Below are positions 1 to 6,531 of a DNA stretch of 6,595 nt, in pieces. Below the pieces are notes generated by a model. That model was not told the origin of the DNA. It ran no database searches and saw only the letters and a program-made list of their open reading frames with translations. Location of the stretch: the NCBI GenBank assembly GCA_002401945.1, contig NVUP01000033.1:33429-40023 (forward strand), in the 5' to 3' direction. A program made the translations under genes and the position numbers. How positions within the stretch are numbered: the stretch's first letter is position 1; each line of letters opens with the position of its first letter. Source of the DNA: Paracoccaceae bacterium. GTDB taxonomy: Bacteria > Pseudomonadota > Alphaproteobacteria > Rhodobacterales > Rhodobacteraceae.

Positions 1-200
1 AACTCAGTCTCGTAAGGCAGGTCGGCTTCGATCGTTTTTTGGACGCAGCTGTAGAGAAACTCAGCATGTGGCGTGGCGTCAAAGAAGCGGTAGAAATCGC
101 CCGTCCCATTGGTGACATCGACATTGAATTTGTCAGTTGGCTTCCATTCGATGAGAGGTAGAAGGCGTGCTGAATAGCTTTCGAGGGTGTTGTCACCAGC
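1..200 (-). pseudogene. Fic-family protein, C-terminal fragment (5'-truncated)
   Basis: The minus strand reads openly from 200 to the window edge (66 codons). The translation contains YSARLLPLIEW, then VDVTNGTGDFYRFFDATPHAEFLY, here split as VDVTNGTGDFYRFF and DATPHAEFLY, then a segment ending in EADLPYETE. This resembles the region after the catalytic domain in long (about 400-500 aa) Fic proteins, whose Fic core transfers AMP or another nucleotide to target proteins. The core itself, with its HPFxxGNGR motif, is not visible. There is no in-frame ATG, GTG or TTG, and a TGA at 201-203 lies immediately upstream in this frame, so no start exists here. I read it as the tail of a gene truncated near 200; a frameshift in the A-run just upstream is the alternative. 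The family call rests on remembered similarity. The rest of the fragment lies outside the window. Confidence 0.55.
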
Positions 201-268
201 TCATCCCGCTTTTTTACTTCTTGCTTTGAATGGTTCGGAAAATGAAGTACATGGCCTTAAGCCAGTAT

Positions 269-272
269 GGAG
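269..272 (+). promoter_or_regulatory. Shine-Dalgarno of the MarR-type gene
   Basis: GGAG sits 6 nt before the ATG at 279 and overlaps the alternative in-frame ATG at 267. The 267 codon has no comparable purine-rich site upstream, so this site favours the start at 279. Confidence 0.6.
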
Positions 273-278
273 TGCGCT

Positions 279-761
279 ATGAATTTGGACGAAACCGATA
301 ATGCTTTTCATACGCTGACACCGGAAATCCGAGCGATTTTGGGTGTTTTTGCTCTCTATTGGAAATTGGACGACAGCATCGAAAAGCTGAGCGGCAATCT
401 TAAATTGACCAAGATGGAGTGTCGGATGATCATTCGTCTGGACCGTCCCAAGCGTATGGGGCTGCTGGCTCAAATGATGCTGACCGTTCCGTCAACGGTG
501 ACCGCAACCGCCGACACTCTTGAAGAACAGGGCTATGTGCAACGCCGAAGAGATTCTGAAGACAGGCGAGCCTGGTTGCTGGAGCTGACAGAAAGCGGCT
601 GGGAGAGACGCCGCCAAATGGAGCATCAGGCTAGTGAAATGTTCCGCGCGTCTTCAGGGCTGAATGAAGAAGAGACACTGATTTTCTCGGAACTGGCCGG
701 AAAAATTTACGACAACGTACTGCGAACCGGCGTTCCGGAAGGACTAAAGACATGCGATTGA
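279..761 (+). CDS. MarR-family transcriptional regulator
   Basis: A 160-aa protein of normal MarR length. Helical N-terminal residues 1-40 would form part of the dimer interface. A winged helix-turn-helix spans about 44-107: an LTKMECRMIIRL helix, the recognition region GLLAQMMLTVPSTVTATADTL at about 61-81 (key residues P71, S72, T73, V74), EEQGYV, and a wing with the family signature RDSEDRRAWLLELTESG (91-107). C-terminal helices complete the dimer domain. Members of this family usually bind palindromic operators as dimers and are released by small ligands. The gene is first in the operon and overlaps the adaptor gene by 10 nt. The likely role, inferred from that position, is ligand-responsive repression of its own operon, so that pump substrates induce the pump. 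ATG 279 is chosen over ATG 267 (164 aa) because of the GGAG spaced 6 nt from it. I saw no convincing operator. Confidence 0.88.
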   Translation: MNLDETDNAFHTLTPEIRAILGVFALYWKLDDSIEKLSGNLKLTKMECRMIIRLDRPKRMGLLAQMMLTVPSTVTATADTLEEQGYVQRRRDSEDRRAWLLELTESGWERRRQMEHQASEMFRASSGLNEEETLIFSELAGKIYDNVLRTGVPEGLKTCD

Positions 762-1798
762 TGACAACATTCTCGGCGCTTTTGACATCCGCCATGGTAC
801 TGCTGCCTTTGGCATCTGTGGCCGAAACCCTTCCTAAACCGGTAAAGTTGATGACCACGACATCTGGGGATGCGCGTCTGGAGCGTCAGTTCTTTGGGCA
901 GGTTGCGGCTAAGGAAACGGTTGATCTGGCGTTTCAAGTTGGCGGACAGATCCTTGAATTCCCTGTAGCCCAAGGCTTTGTCGCGCCCAAGGGCACGCTG
1001 ATTGCGCAGCTTGATTTGGAACAGTTTGAGTTGAATTTGGAGCAGGCGCGTTTGCAAAAGGCACAGGCCGACCGCACTGTTGCCCGGATGGCCCGGCTTG
1101 AAGGCACGGTCAGCAAGGTCGCCATGGATAATGCGGACACAGAGGCAGGGCTGACTGCGATTGCGGTGCGAAACGCCGAATATGCGCTGCGTCACGCGAC
1201 CCTGCGGGCACCCTTTGATGCGTTGATTTCCAGCCGTGAGGTGGCGCTGTATACCACCGTCAGTGCGGGCACGCCGATTGTCCGCCTGCATGACATGTCT
1301 GAATTGCACATCGAAGTGGATGTCCCGGAAATCCTGTTCCAGCAGTCCGAGAAAAATGACATTTTGCAAATCACCGCAACCTTTCCTGGGCGTGAAGATG
1401 AATTCCCACTGCAAATTCTGGAATTTGATGCCGAGGCAAGCAATGTCGGCCAGACTTACCGTGTGACCTTTCTGTTTGAGCCGCCAGAAGGCATGCAAGT
1501 GTATCCCGGGGCCTCGGCCACGGTAAAGGTTCAGGCGGATGCCGGCGTAGATATCATTTCACTGCCCGCAACGGCGTTGGTTAACAGCCCATCGGGGCAG
1601 ATTGGGGCAATGGTGTTTTCCCCAACTGGTGCTGACGTGGGGATCGTGACCTGGACGCCAGTTGACATTGAGCCAACTCAGTTTGGTGATTTTCGTGTGG
1701 TGTCAGGACTGCAGGGCGGCGAGGAAATTGTCCTGACTGGTGGTGGCGCTTTGACTGACGGTCAATCGGTGCGCCGGTTCACCGGCTTTGCGGACTAA
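752..1798 (+). CDS. RND efflux periplasmic adaptor (HlyD/MFP family)
   Basis: A 348-aa membrane fusion protein that links the inner-membrane pump to an outer-membrane channel in the periplasm. Residues 1-24 form a Sec signal peptide (hydrophobic core, then ASVA before E25). There is no lipobox cysteine, so it is predicted to be soluble or peripheral rather than a lipoprotein. The first half of the lipoyl domain lies at about 57-90 (VDLAFQVGGQI to GTLIAQLD). A short alpha-hairpin follows at about 90-147, and the second lipoyl half at about 150-178 (LRAPFDALISS, then GTPIVRL). A beta-barrel covers about 184-262, and a membrane-proximal domain extends to the end. The length is at the short end for the family, with a short hairpin. 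ATG 752 is preceded by GGAAGGA at 737-743, 8 nt upstream. An in-frame ATG at 761 would remove only three residues. Overlap with the regulator and a 10-nt gap to the pump gene indicate one transcript. Confidence 0.93.
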   Translation: MRLMTTFSALLTSAMVLLPLASVAETLPKPVKLMTTTSGDARLERQFFGQVAAKETVDLAFQVGGQILEFPVAQGFVAPKGTLIAQLDLEQFELNLEQARLQKAQADRTVARMARLEGTVSKVAMDNADTEAGLTAIAVRNAEYALRHATLRAPFDALISSREVALYTTVSAGTPIVRLHDMSELHIEVDVPEILFQQSEKNDILQITATFPGREDEFPLQILEFDAEASNVGQTYRVTFLFEPPEGMQVYPGASATVKVQADAGVDIISLPATALVNSPSGQIGAMVFSPTGADVGIVTWTPVDIEPTQFGDFRVVSGLQGGEEIVLTGGGALTDGQSVRRFTGFAD

Positions 1799-1802
1799 GG
1801 GG
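1797..1802 (+). promoter_or_regulatory. Shine-Dalgarno deciding the start of the RND pump
   Basis: AAGGGG overlaps the adaptor stop codon and lies 6 nt before ATG 1809. The reading frame is open from an upstream TTG at 1788, inside the adaptor gene, but that codon lacks an equivalent site. Translation from 1809 also gives the N-terminus normal for this family, with TM1 about 14 residues in. Confidence 0.75.
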
Positions 1803-1808
1803 CGCATC

Positions 1809-4800
1809 ATGAACATCGCACGCGCGTCAATCGATAAACCTCTTTATACGTGGCTGATCATGCTGATTGCCCTGTTCGGCGGCATTTGGGGTTTCCTCTC
1901 GTTGGGACGGCTTGAAGATCCGGCCTTTACCATCAAGCAGGTGGTCATTACGACCCAGTATCCCGGTGCAACCGCAGAACAGGTGGCGCTTGAGGTATCC
2001 GAGCCTCTGGAATCGGCTATTCAAAAGATAGCCGAAGTAAAGCTGATCACTTCGATCAACCAGCCTGGGTTTTCATTGATCGAAGTGGAAATGCAGGATA
2101 CCTATGACGGCACCGAACTTCCTGAAATCTGGACCAAGCTGCGTGCCCGGATACGAGATGCCTCCCGCGGGTTGCCTGACGGGGTTGGGCAACCCTATGT
2201 GAACGACAATTTCGGCGATGTGTTTGGCTTGTTTTATGCGGTGACGGCCGAGGGATTTACCGATGCCGAGAAGCATGAACTGGCCACCTTCCTGCGCCGT
2301 GAATTGCTGGCGGTGAGTGGCGTTGCAGATGTCGAAGTTGTCGGCCTGCCGGATGAAGCGATTTTTGTCGAGCCGGATCTGGCGATTTCTGTAAACCAAA
2401 ACATCCCGATCGCGGCCATTGCAAATGCCATTGCCACATCGAACTCGGTGCGCGCAGCAGGGACTTTGGATGCGGGCCCAAGTAAAACCCGCATGCTGGC
2501 CCCGGCAGGGTCAGACAGTGTGTCTGAAATTGCCGGTCTGTCGGTGGGGGCTGAGGGCGAAGTCATCAATATCATTGACATGGCGACTGTGCACCGCGGG
2601 CGCACCACCAACCCGGATCTGATCATTCGCTTTAACGGGACCGAAGCGTTTTCCCTTGGGATCGCGGGTCTTTCGACCGAAAACATTGTTGAAGTGGGCA
2701 AACGCGTCGATGCCAAACTGACAGAGTTGGACGCGGAAATTCCTTATGGTGTTAAACTTGCGCCGATTTATCAGCAGCATGTCGTGGTTGAAGAGGCTTC
2801 GAATGATTTTCTGGTCAACCTGGCGATGTCGGTGGCAATTGTGATTGCTGTTCTGGCAATTTTTATGGGCTGGCGCGCTGCCATTGTGGTGGGCACGACG
2901 CTGTTGCTGACGGTGGTTGGCACCTTGCTGTTCATGAAACTGTTTTCGATTTCGATGGAGCGGATTTCGCTGGGGGCGCTGATCATTGCTATGGGCATGC
3001 TGGTGGACAACGCCATTGTTGTGGCCGAGGGCATGCAGATCTCGATGCTGCGAGGCAGGTCTTCGCGCGATGCAGCGGATGAAGCGGCAGTCAAGACACA
3101 GATCCCACTTCTGGGCGCAACAGTGATTGGCATCATGGCCTTTGCTGGCATCGGCCTTAGTCCGGATTCAGCGGGGGAATTCCTGTTCTCATTGTTTGCA
3201 GTGATCGCTATCTCGTTGCTGCTCAGCTGGCTACTGGCCCTAACGGTCACTCCACTATTGGGGCACTATTTCTTCAAACAGGGGAAAGAGGGCGAAGGCG
3301 ATGCCTATAGCGGGTTGCTGTTTCGCGCCTATGGGAGCCTGTTACGCGGCGCATTGAAACTGCGCTGGTTGGTGGTAATTGGTCTGGTTGCCATCACGGT
3401 TGTCTGTTTCATCGGTTTTGGCCAGGTCAAACAACAGTTCTTCCCGAACTCGAACACGCCGCTGTTCTTTGTCCACTATAAACTGCCGCAGGGAACGTCG
3501 ATCCACACCACATCCGAGCATCTGAAAGTGTTCGAGGCATGGCTGGCGGACCGCGATGATGTTGTCTCGGTCACCAGTTTCGTGGGCCAGGGGGCACCGC
3601 GGTTTATGCTGACCTATCAGGCAGAGAAACCAAACCCCAGCTATGGTCACCTGATCATCCGTGCGCCAGATCTGGACGCGATCCCCGCTATTCAGGCGGA
3701 TCTTGAGATCTTTGGTCAGGCGCAGTTCCCTGAGGGTGAATTCCGCACCAAACGATTGGTTTTTGGTCCAGGTGGCGGAAACCCGATTGAGGCGCGGTTC
3801 TCAGGGCCAGATGCTAAGGTGCTGCGAGAACTGGGCGCCGAAGCCGCCGCGCGATTGGCCGCTGCTTCGCGCAGTATACTGAGCGTTCGCCACGATTGGC
3901 GTGAGCAGGAATTGGTGCTCAAACCGATCTATGCAACTGACAGGGCCCAGACCGCAGGTGTAAGCCGAGAGGATATTGCCGACACGCTGATGTTCTCGAC
4001 GGATGGTATCACTGGGGGTGTGTTCCGCGAGCGCGAACGTCTGATCCCGATCATCCTGCGGCGTCCTGTCGATGGGGTTTATAACCTGATGGATCAGGTG
4101 GTCTATTCCAGCTCAACCGGCAAGTTCCTTCCGCTGGAACAGATGATTGATGGGGTAGAAGTCGAGGTGCAGAACACGTTGGTCCATCGTCGTGACCGGG
4201 TGCCCACACTGACGGTCAGCGCCGACATTCCTGCGGATTTGACGGCGGCGACCGTGTTCAAAGAGGTGCGTGAGGCCATCGAGTCGATGGAGCTGCCACC
4301 CGGCTACAAGATGGAGTGGGGCGGCGAACACGAGAGCGCGGCGGATGCCAATGCCAGTTTGGGCGGGCAGTTGCCACTGTCGGGGCTGATTATGGTGTTG
4401 ATCTCGGTGGTGTTGTTCAATGCCATTCGTCAGCCGATCATCATCTGGCTGTTGGTGCCAATGTCGGTGAATGGCGTGGTGATTGGACTGCTTGGCACAG
4501 GTCTGCCCTTTACCTTCACGGCCTTGCTTGGTCTGCTTAGCCTATCGGGGATGTTGATCAAAAACGGCATTGTGCTGGTCGAAGAGATTGATCTGGTCCG
4601 GGCCGAGGGCAAGAAGGTGCGCGACGCAATCGTCGAGGCATCCGTGTCTCGTCTGCGTCCAGTCATGCTGGCCGCCGTGACCACTGTGTTGGGCATGGTG
4701 CCATTGCTTGGCGATGCTTTTTTCAAGTCGATGGCGGTGACCATCATGGGTGGTTTGACCTTTGCCACCGTGCTGACCTTGATTGCCGCACCTGTGTTCT

Positions 4801-4850
4801 ACCTGATCTTCTTTAGCCGGGAGGCCAGACAGGAAGCCAAAGCGGTGTAA
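1809..4850 (+). CDS. RND efflux transporter permease (HAE1/AcrB type)
   Basis: A 1013-aa inner-membrane proton/drug antiporter, full length for the family (AcrB is 1049 aa). It shows the duplicated RND plan: TM1 at about 14-32, a large periplasmic loop to about 333, TM2-TM6 between 334 and 488, TM7 at about 518-538, a second loop to about 852, and TM8-TM12 between 853 and 1003. Family landmarks are LEDPAF, QYPGATAEQVALEVSEPLE, and TM4 GMLVDNAIVVAEG. Mapped on AcrB, D407 is D400, D408 is N401, K940 is K918 (SGMLIKNGIVLVEE), R971 is R948 (SRLRP) and T978 is A955. The second TM4 Asp and the TM11 Thr are therefore replaced. VDNAIVV is, to my knowledge, a recurrent variant in one branch of HAE1, possibly the branch of TriC, so this is not evidence of inactivity. 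Heavy-metal (CzcA/CusA) motifs are absent, and the substrate cannot be told. No outer-membrane factor gene follows. Confidence 0.95.
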   Translation: MNIARASIDKPLYTWLIMLIALFGGIWGFLSLGRLEDPAFTIKQVVITTQYPGATAEQVALEVSEPLESAIQKIAEVKLITSINQPGFSLIEVEMQDTYDGTELPEIWTKLRARIRDASRGLPDGVGQPYVNDNFGDVFGLFYAVTAEGFTDAEKHELATFLRRELLAVSGVADVEVVGLPDEAIFVEPDLAISVNQNIPIAAIANAIATSNSVRAAGTLDAGPSKTRMLAPAGSDSVSEIAGLSVGAEGEVINIIDMATVHRGRTTNPDLIIRFNGTEAFSLGIAGLSTENIVEVGKRVDAKLTELDAEIPYGVKLAPIYQQHVVVEEASNDFLVNLAMSVAIVIAVLAIFMGWRAAIVVGTTLLLTVVGTLLFMKLFSISMERISLGALIIAMGMLVDNAIVVAEGMQISMLRGRSSRDAADEAAVKTQIPLLGATVIGIMAFAGIGLSPDSAGEFLFSLFAVIAISLLLSWLLALTVTPLLGHYFFKQGKEGEGDAYSGLLFRAYGSLLRGALKLRWLVVIGLVAITVVCFIGFGQVKQQFFPNSNTPLFFVHYKLPQGTSIHTTSEHLKVFEAWLADRDDVVSVTSFVGQGAPRFMLTYQAEKPNPSYGHLIIRAPDLDAIPAIQADLEIFGQAQFPEGEFRTKRLVFGPGGGNPIEARFSGPDAKVLRELGAEAAARLAAASRSILSVRHDWREQELVLKPIYATDRAQTAGVSREDIADTLMFSTDGITGGVFRERERLIPIILRRPVDGVYNLMDQVVYSSSTGKFLPLEQMIDGVEVEVQNTLVHRRDRVPTLTVSADIPADLTAATVFKEVREAIESMELPPGYKMEWGGEHESAADANASLGGQLPLSGLIMVLISVVLFNAIRQPIIIWLLVPMSVNGVVIGLLGTGLPFTFTALLGLLSLSGMLIKNGIVLVEEIDLVRAEGKKVRDAIVEASVSRLRPVMLAAVTTVLGMVPLLGDAFFKSMAVTIMGGLTFATVLTLIAAPVFYLIFFSREARQEAKAV

Positions 4851-4874
4851 ACGGCATTCCCAGCCAGGATTGCG

Positions 4875-4907
4875 CATGGGGGGGCGTGAAATCGCCTCCC
4901 CATGTTT
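4875..4907 (+). terminator. Probable intrinsic terminator of the efflux operon
   Basis: A 12-bp stem pairs 4875-4886 (CATGGGGGGGCG) with 4893-4904 (CGCCTCCCCATG), with one G-T wobble and a 6-nt loop TGAAAT. Only three T residues follow, so the U-tract is poor. Position 24 nt after the pump stop codon and stem strength support termination. Confidence 0.65.
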
Positions 4908-4983
4908 CATCGGATCGGACGCATGCCGTGGACATTCAGTCAAGCGTCAACATGAAACACGGACGTGCTGTCCGCACCGCTTA

Positions 4984-5304
4984 CCCAGAGCCGCCCCTTC
5001 TTCGGTTGTTTCATAGGCACCTTCAGTCCTTCACGTTTCCACAAGCGCTCAACACGTTTGTTATTCACCCGCTGCCGGCAGGCGGTGTTTACACCGCCGA
5101 GAGGGGCCAGCCGGCGTCTCGTAACAAGGCAGCCACCCGGCGGTGGCCGTACTGCCGCGTCAGTTCGATCATGTCTGCGACCAGGTGGTCTTCGTCAGCT
5201 CGCCCCTGTGGCACTCGACGTTGGGTGGACCGGTGCTGGCCCAGAACCCGGCATACACGACGCTCAGAAACCTTTATCTGGCTGCGCACATGATCAATGC
5301 AGGC
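4984..5304 (-). pseudogene. IS3-family transposase OrfB, N-terminal remnant
   Basis: Read on the minus strand from 5304, the translation gives ACIDHVRSQIKVSERRVCRV, then LGQHRSTQRRVP, RGRADE-like and VADMIELTRQYG, HRRVAALLRDAGW (to 5107). After a frame disruption it continues at 5071 with RVNNKRVERLWKREGL, KVPMKQPKKGRLW, ending near 4985. This is the helix-turn-helix N-terminal part of IS3-family OrfB proteins. The catalytic DDE integrase core that should follow is missing beyond 4984, and no start or OrfA is present on the other side. The reading frame is broken by the insertion at 5072-5106. Compared with the usual RQYGRYGYRRVAALL, about three residues are also lost after RQYG. The remnant cannot encode an active enzyme. 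Its 5304 edge coincides with the inferred left end of the IS110 element, suggesting that element inserted into it. Confidence 0.8.
5072..5106. repeat. 35-nt palindromic insertion in the IS3 remnant
   Basis: Between the minus-strand codons for GW (ending at 5107) and RVNNKRV (starting at 5071), which are adjacent or nearly so in relatives, lie 35 extra nucleotides. They hold two abutting palindromes: TGCCGGCA at 5073-5080 and GGCGGTGTTTACACCGCC at 5081-5098 (8-bp arms, 2-nt centre). The insertion shifts the frame and introduces a TAA. Its origin is unknown; I see no second copy in the window. Confidence 0.55.
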
Positions 5305-5348
5305 CCCCTCTTGTCTTATGTTTATCCCGGCTCTCATGTGATGGTGGA

Positions 5349-5385
5349 GCCACTGCCCGGCACGTCATTTATGACGGGCAGTGGC
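5349..5385. repeat. Hairpin with internal loop, IS110 left end
   Basis: GCCACTGCCC at 5349-5358 is the exact reverse complement of GGGCAGTGGC at 5376-5385. Between them GTCA (5364-5367) can pair with TGAC (5372-5375) around TTTA, leaving GGCAC unpaired on the 5' side only. This one-sided internal loop is what one expects of an RNA stem-loop rather than of a protein operator. Confidence 0.8.
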
Positions 5386-5451
5386 GGGGGCCGGACCGTT
5401 CCCCTCTTGGTCATAGTGGACCGCGCATGAGTATGGTCGCCCCCGTTTTTT
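5349..5451 (+). ncRNA. Candidate IS110 bridge RNA region
   Basis: IS110 elements encode a bridge RNA in a non-coding end that guides their recombinase to target and donor DNA through internal loops of stem-loops. The space between the element's left edge and the transposase gene has that character. A 10-bp stem (5349-5358 with 5376-5385) encloses an asymmetric internal loop GGCAC and a 4-bp inner stem, GTCA-TTTA-TGAC. Further short pairings follow: GGGG (5386-5390) with CCCC (5401-5404), and GGTC (5409-5412) with GACC (5419-5422). A run of six T (5446-5451) ends the candidate. RNA boundaries, promoter and the assignment of guide loops are inference. In the IS1111 subgroup the RNA lies on the other side of the gene, so the right flank is the alternative site. 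Confidence 0.35.
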
Positions 5452-5516
5452 CTATCGACCTGAACGGATACATGGGCTTTGGGCCCGCATGACAAGACGA
5501 GGTAAGGAAAAGACAG

Positions 5517-6452
5517 ATGAACGACACCATCGGGGTAGATATTTCGAAAGACGCGTTGGACACATATTGGCTTTCAAAACGTAAGCACAAACAATTTTCC
5601 AACAACAAAACGGGCCTGAGGGCGCTCATCTGCTGGGTGCGCCAGGCGAAGGTGTCCTTGGTCGTATTCGAGGCGACTGGCGTCTATCACCGGCTGCTGG
5701 AAACCAGTCTTGCAGCGCATGATCTTCCTTTCGCGCGGGTCAATCCTCGCCAGGCGCGCCGCTTCGCCGAAGGAACCGGCACACTTGCCAAAACGGACAG
5801 AGTTGATGCTGCAATGCTGGCTAGGATGGGATCTCTCCTGGAATTGAAAGCCGACAAACCCAAGACCGAAACCCTTCATAATCTCAAAGGGATGGAAACT
5901 GCCCGGCAGGCTCTGATCAAGGATCGGACCGCCGCAAGGGCGCGGTTGAGTACTGCAACATACCCGCTGCTCAGGAAACAGGCTACTCTGCGCTTGCGCC
6001 AGATAGAACGCGACATCACACAGATCGATGCAGCCATTGAGGCGATAATCGCCGCTGACAAAGCGCTCTCCCAAAAGGCCGACATTCTCATCAGCATCCC
6101 CGGCATTGCAAAGATAACCGCGTATGCAATGCTGACTGAAATGCCGGAGCTTGGCACATTGAGCGGAAAGCAGGCTGCGAGTTTAGCAGGCCTGGCACCG
6201 ATTTCCCGTCAATCAGGGAAATGGCAAGGCAAAGAGCGCATCCAGGGCGGGCGCGCCTGTCTGCGAAGGGCAATCTATTTGCCAGCGGTGGTCGCCACGC
6301 GATTCAATCCGGATATGAAAGCAAAATATCATGAACTGATTGCCACCGGAAAATGTAAGAAACTCGCTATCACAGCGGTCATGCGCAAGCTCGTGGTCAT
6401 GGCGAATGCTTTGTTGCGCGACGGTCGGAAATGGACTGAAACACGGACTTGA
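5517..6452 (+). CDS. IS110-family transposase (DEDD/serine bridge recombinase)
   Basis: A 311-aa enzyme of typical family length. The N-terminal RuvC-like DEDD domain has D8 (IGVDISKD), E52 (VVFEATGVYH), and D94 and D97 (KTDRVDAAML). A helical, coiled-coil-like linker runs from about 115 to 185. The C-terminal Transposase_20 domain begins at SIPGIAKITAYAML (193 onward) and continues with LAGLAPISRQSGKWQGK and GGRACLRRAIYLPA. S233 in RQSGKW is the expected catalytic serine. In this family the two domains act together to cut and rejoin donor and target DNA under guidance of a bridge RNA. No frameshift or missing catalytic residue is seen, so it is probably functional. ATG 5517 is preceded by AAGGA at 5504-5508, 8 nt upstream. 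The gene stands alone in its element, in the same direction as the efflux operon but separated by a terminator and the IS3 remnant. Confidence 0.93.
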   Translation: MNDTIGVDISKDALDTYWLSKRKHKQFSNNKTGLRALICWVRQAKVSLVVFEATGVYHRLLETSLAAHDLPFARVNPRQARRFAEGTGTLAKTDRVDAAMLARMGSLLELKADKPKTETLHNLKGMETARQALIKDRTAARARLSTATYPLLRKQATLRLRQIERDITQIDAAIEAIIAADKALSQKADILISIPGIAKITAYAMLTEMPELGTLSGKQAASLAGLAPISRQSGKWQGKERIQGGRACLRRAIYLPAVVATRFNPDMKAKYHELIATGKCKKLAITAVMRKLVVMANALLRDGRKWTETRT

Positions 6453-6464
6453 CCAATACGGATA

Positions 6465-6491
6465 CTCATGGTTTGCAAGGCAAACCATGAG
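6465..6491 (+). terminator. Perfect 12-bp hairpin after the transposase gene
   Basis: CTCATGGTTTGC (6465-6476) and GCAAACCATGAG (6480-6491) pair perfectly around an AAG loop, starting 12 nt after the stop codon. No T-run follows. It could stop or stabilise the transposase transcript, or be part of a structured RNA or the subterminal right end. Being a hairpin is certain; its role is not. Confidence 0.45.
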
Positions 6492-6531
6492 AGGGCAGCG
6501 GGACGGCGCGAGGGGCTCAGGGGCTCCGCCC

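Noticed and set aside
221..253. Promoter boxes such as TTGAAT and TACATG before the MarR gene
   Set aside because: The matches to consensus are poor and several equally weak pairs exist; a promoter must be near here but cannot be placed.
252..264. TGGC-CTTAA-GCCA as a MarR operator
   Set aside because: Four-base arms are too short to distinguish from chance, and no second copy or clear promoter supports it.
267..269. Alternative ATG start for the MarR-type gene
   Set aside because: The GGAG at 269-272 serves ATG 279 and overlaps this codon, which has no good site of its own.
707..1498. Long minus-strand open frame of 263 codons opposite the adaptor gene
   Set aside because: It mirrors a well-supported gene, has no recognisable domain and no ribosome site; it is an antisense shadow.
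1788..1790. TTG start for the pump, seven residues earlier
   Set aside because: It lies inside the adaptor gene without a ribosome site, whereas ATG 1809 has AAGGGG at the right distance.
2234..3250. Minus-strand open frames of about 160 codons opposite the pump gene
   Set aside because: Low-complexity Ser/Thr/Ala/Ile-rich translations typical of the reverse strand of membrane-protein genes.
4960..4974. Small hairpin CGGAC-GTGCT-GTCCG
   Set aside because: A five-base stem in GC-rich DNA, without a T-run or context, is not informative.
4965..5492. Plus-strand open frame of 175 codons between pump and transposase
   Set aside because: It runs antisense through the IS3 remnant and then into the structured IS110 left end, so it crosses a mobile-element boundary and resembles nothing.
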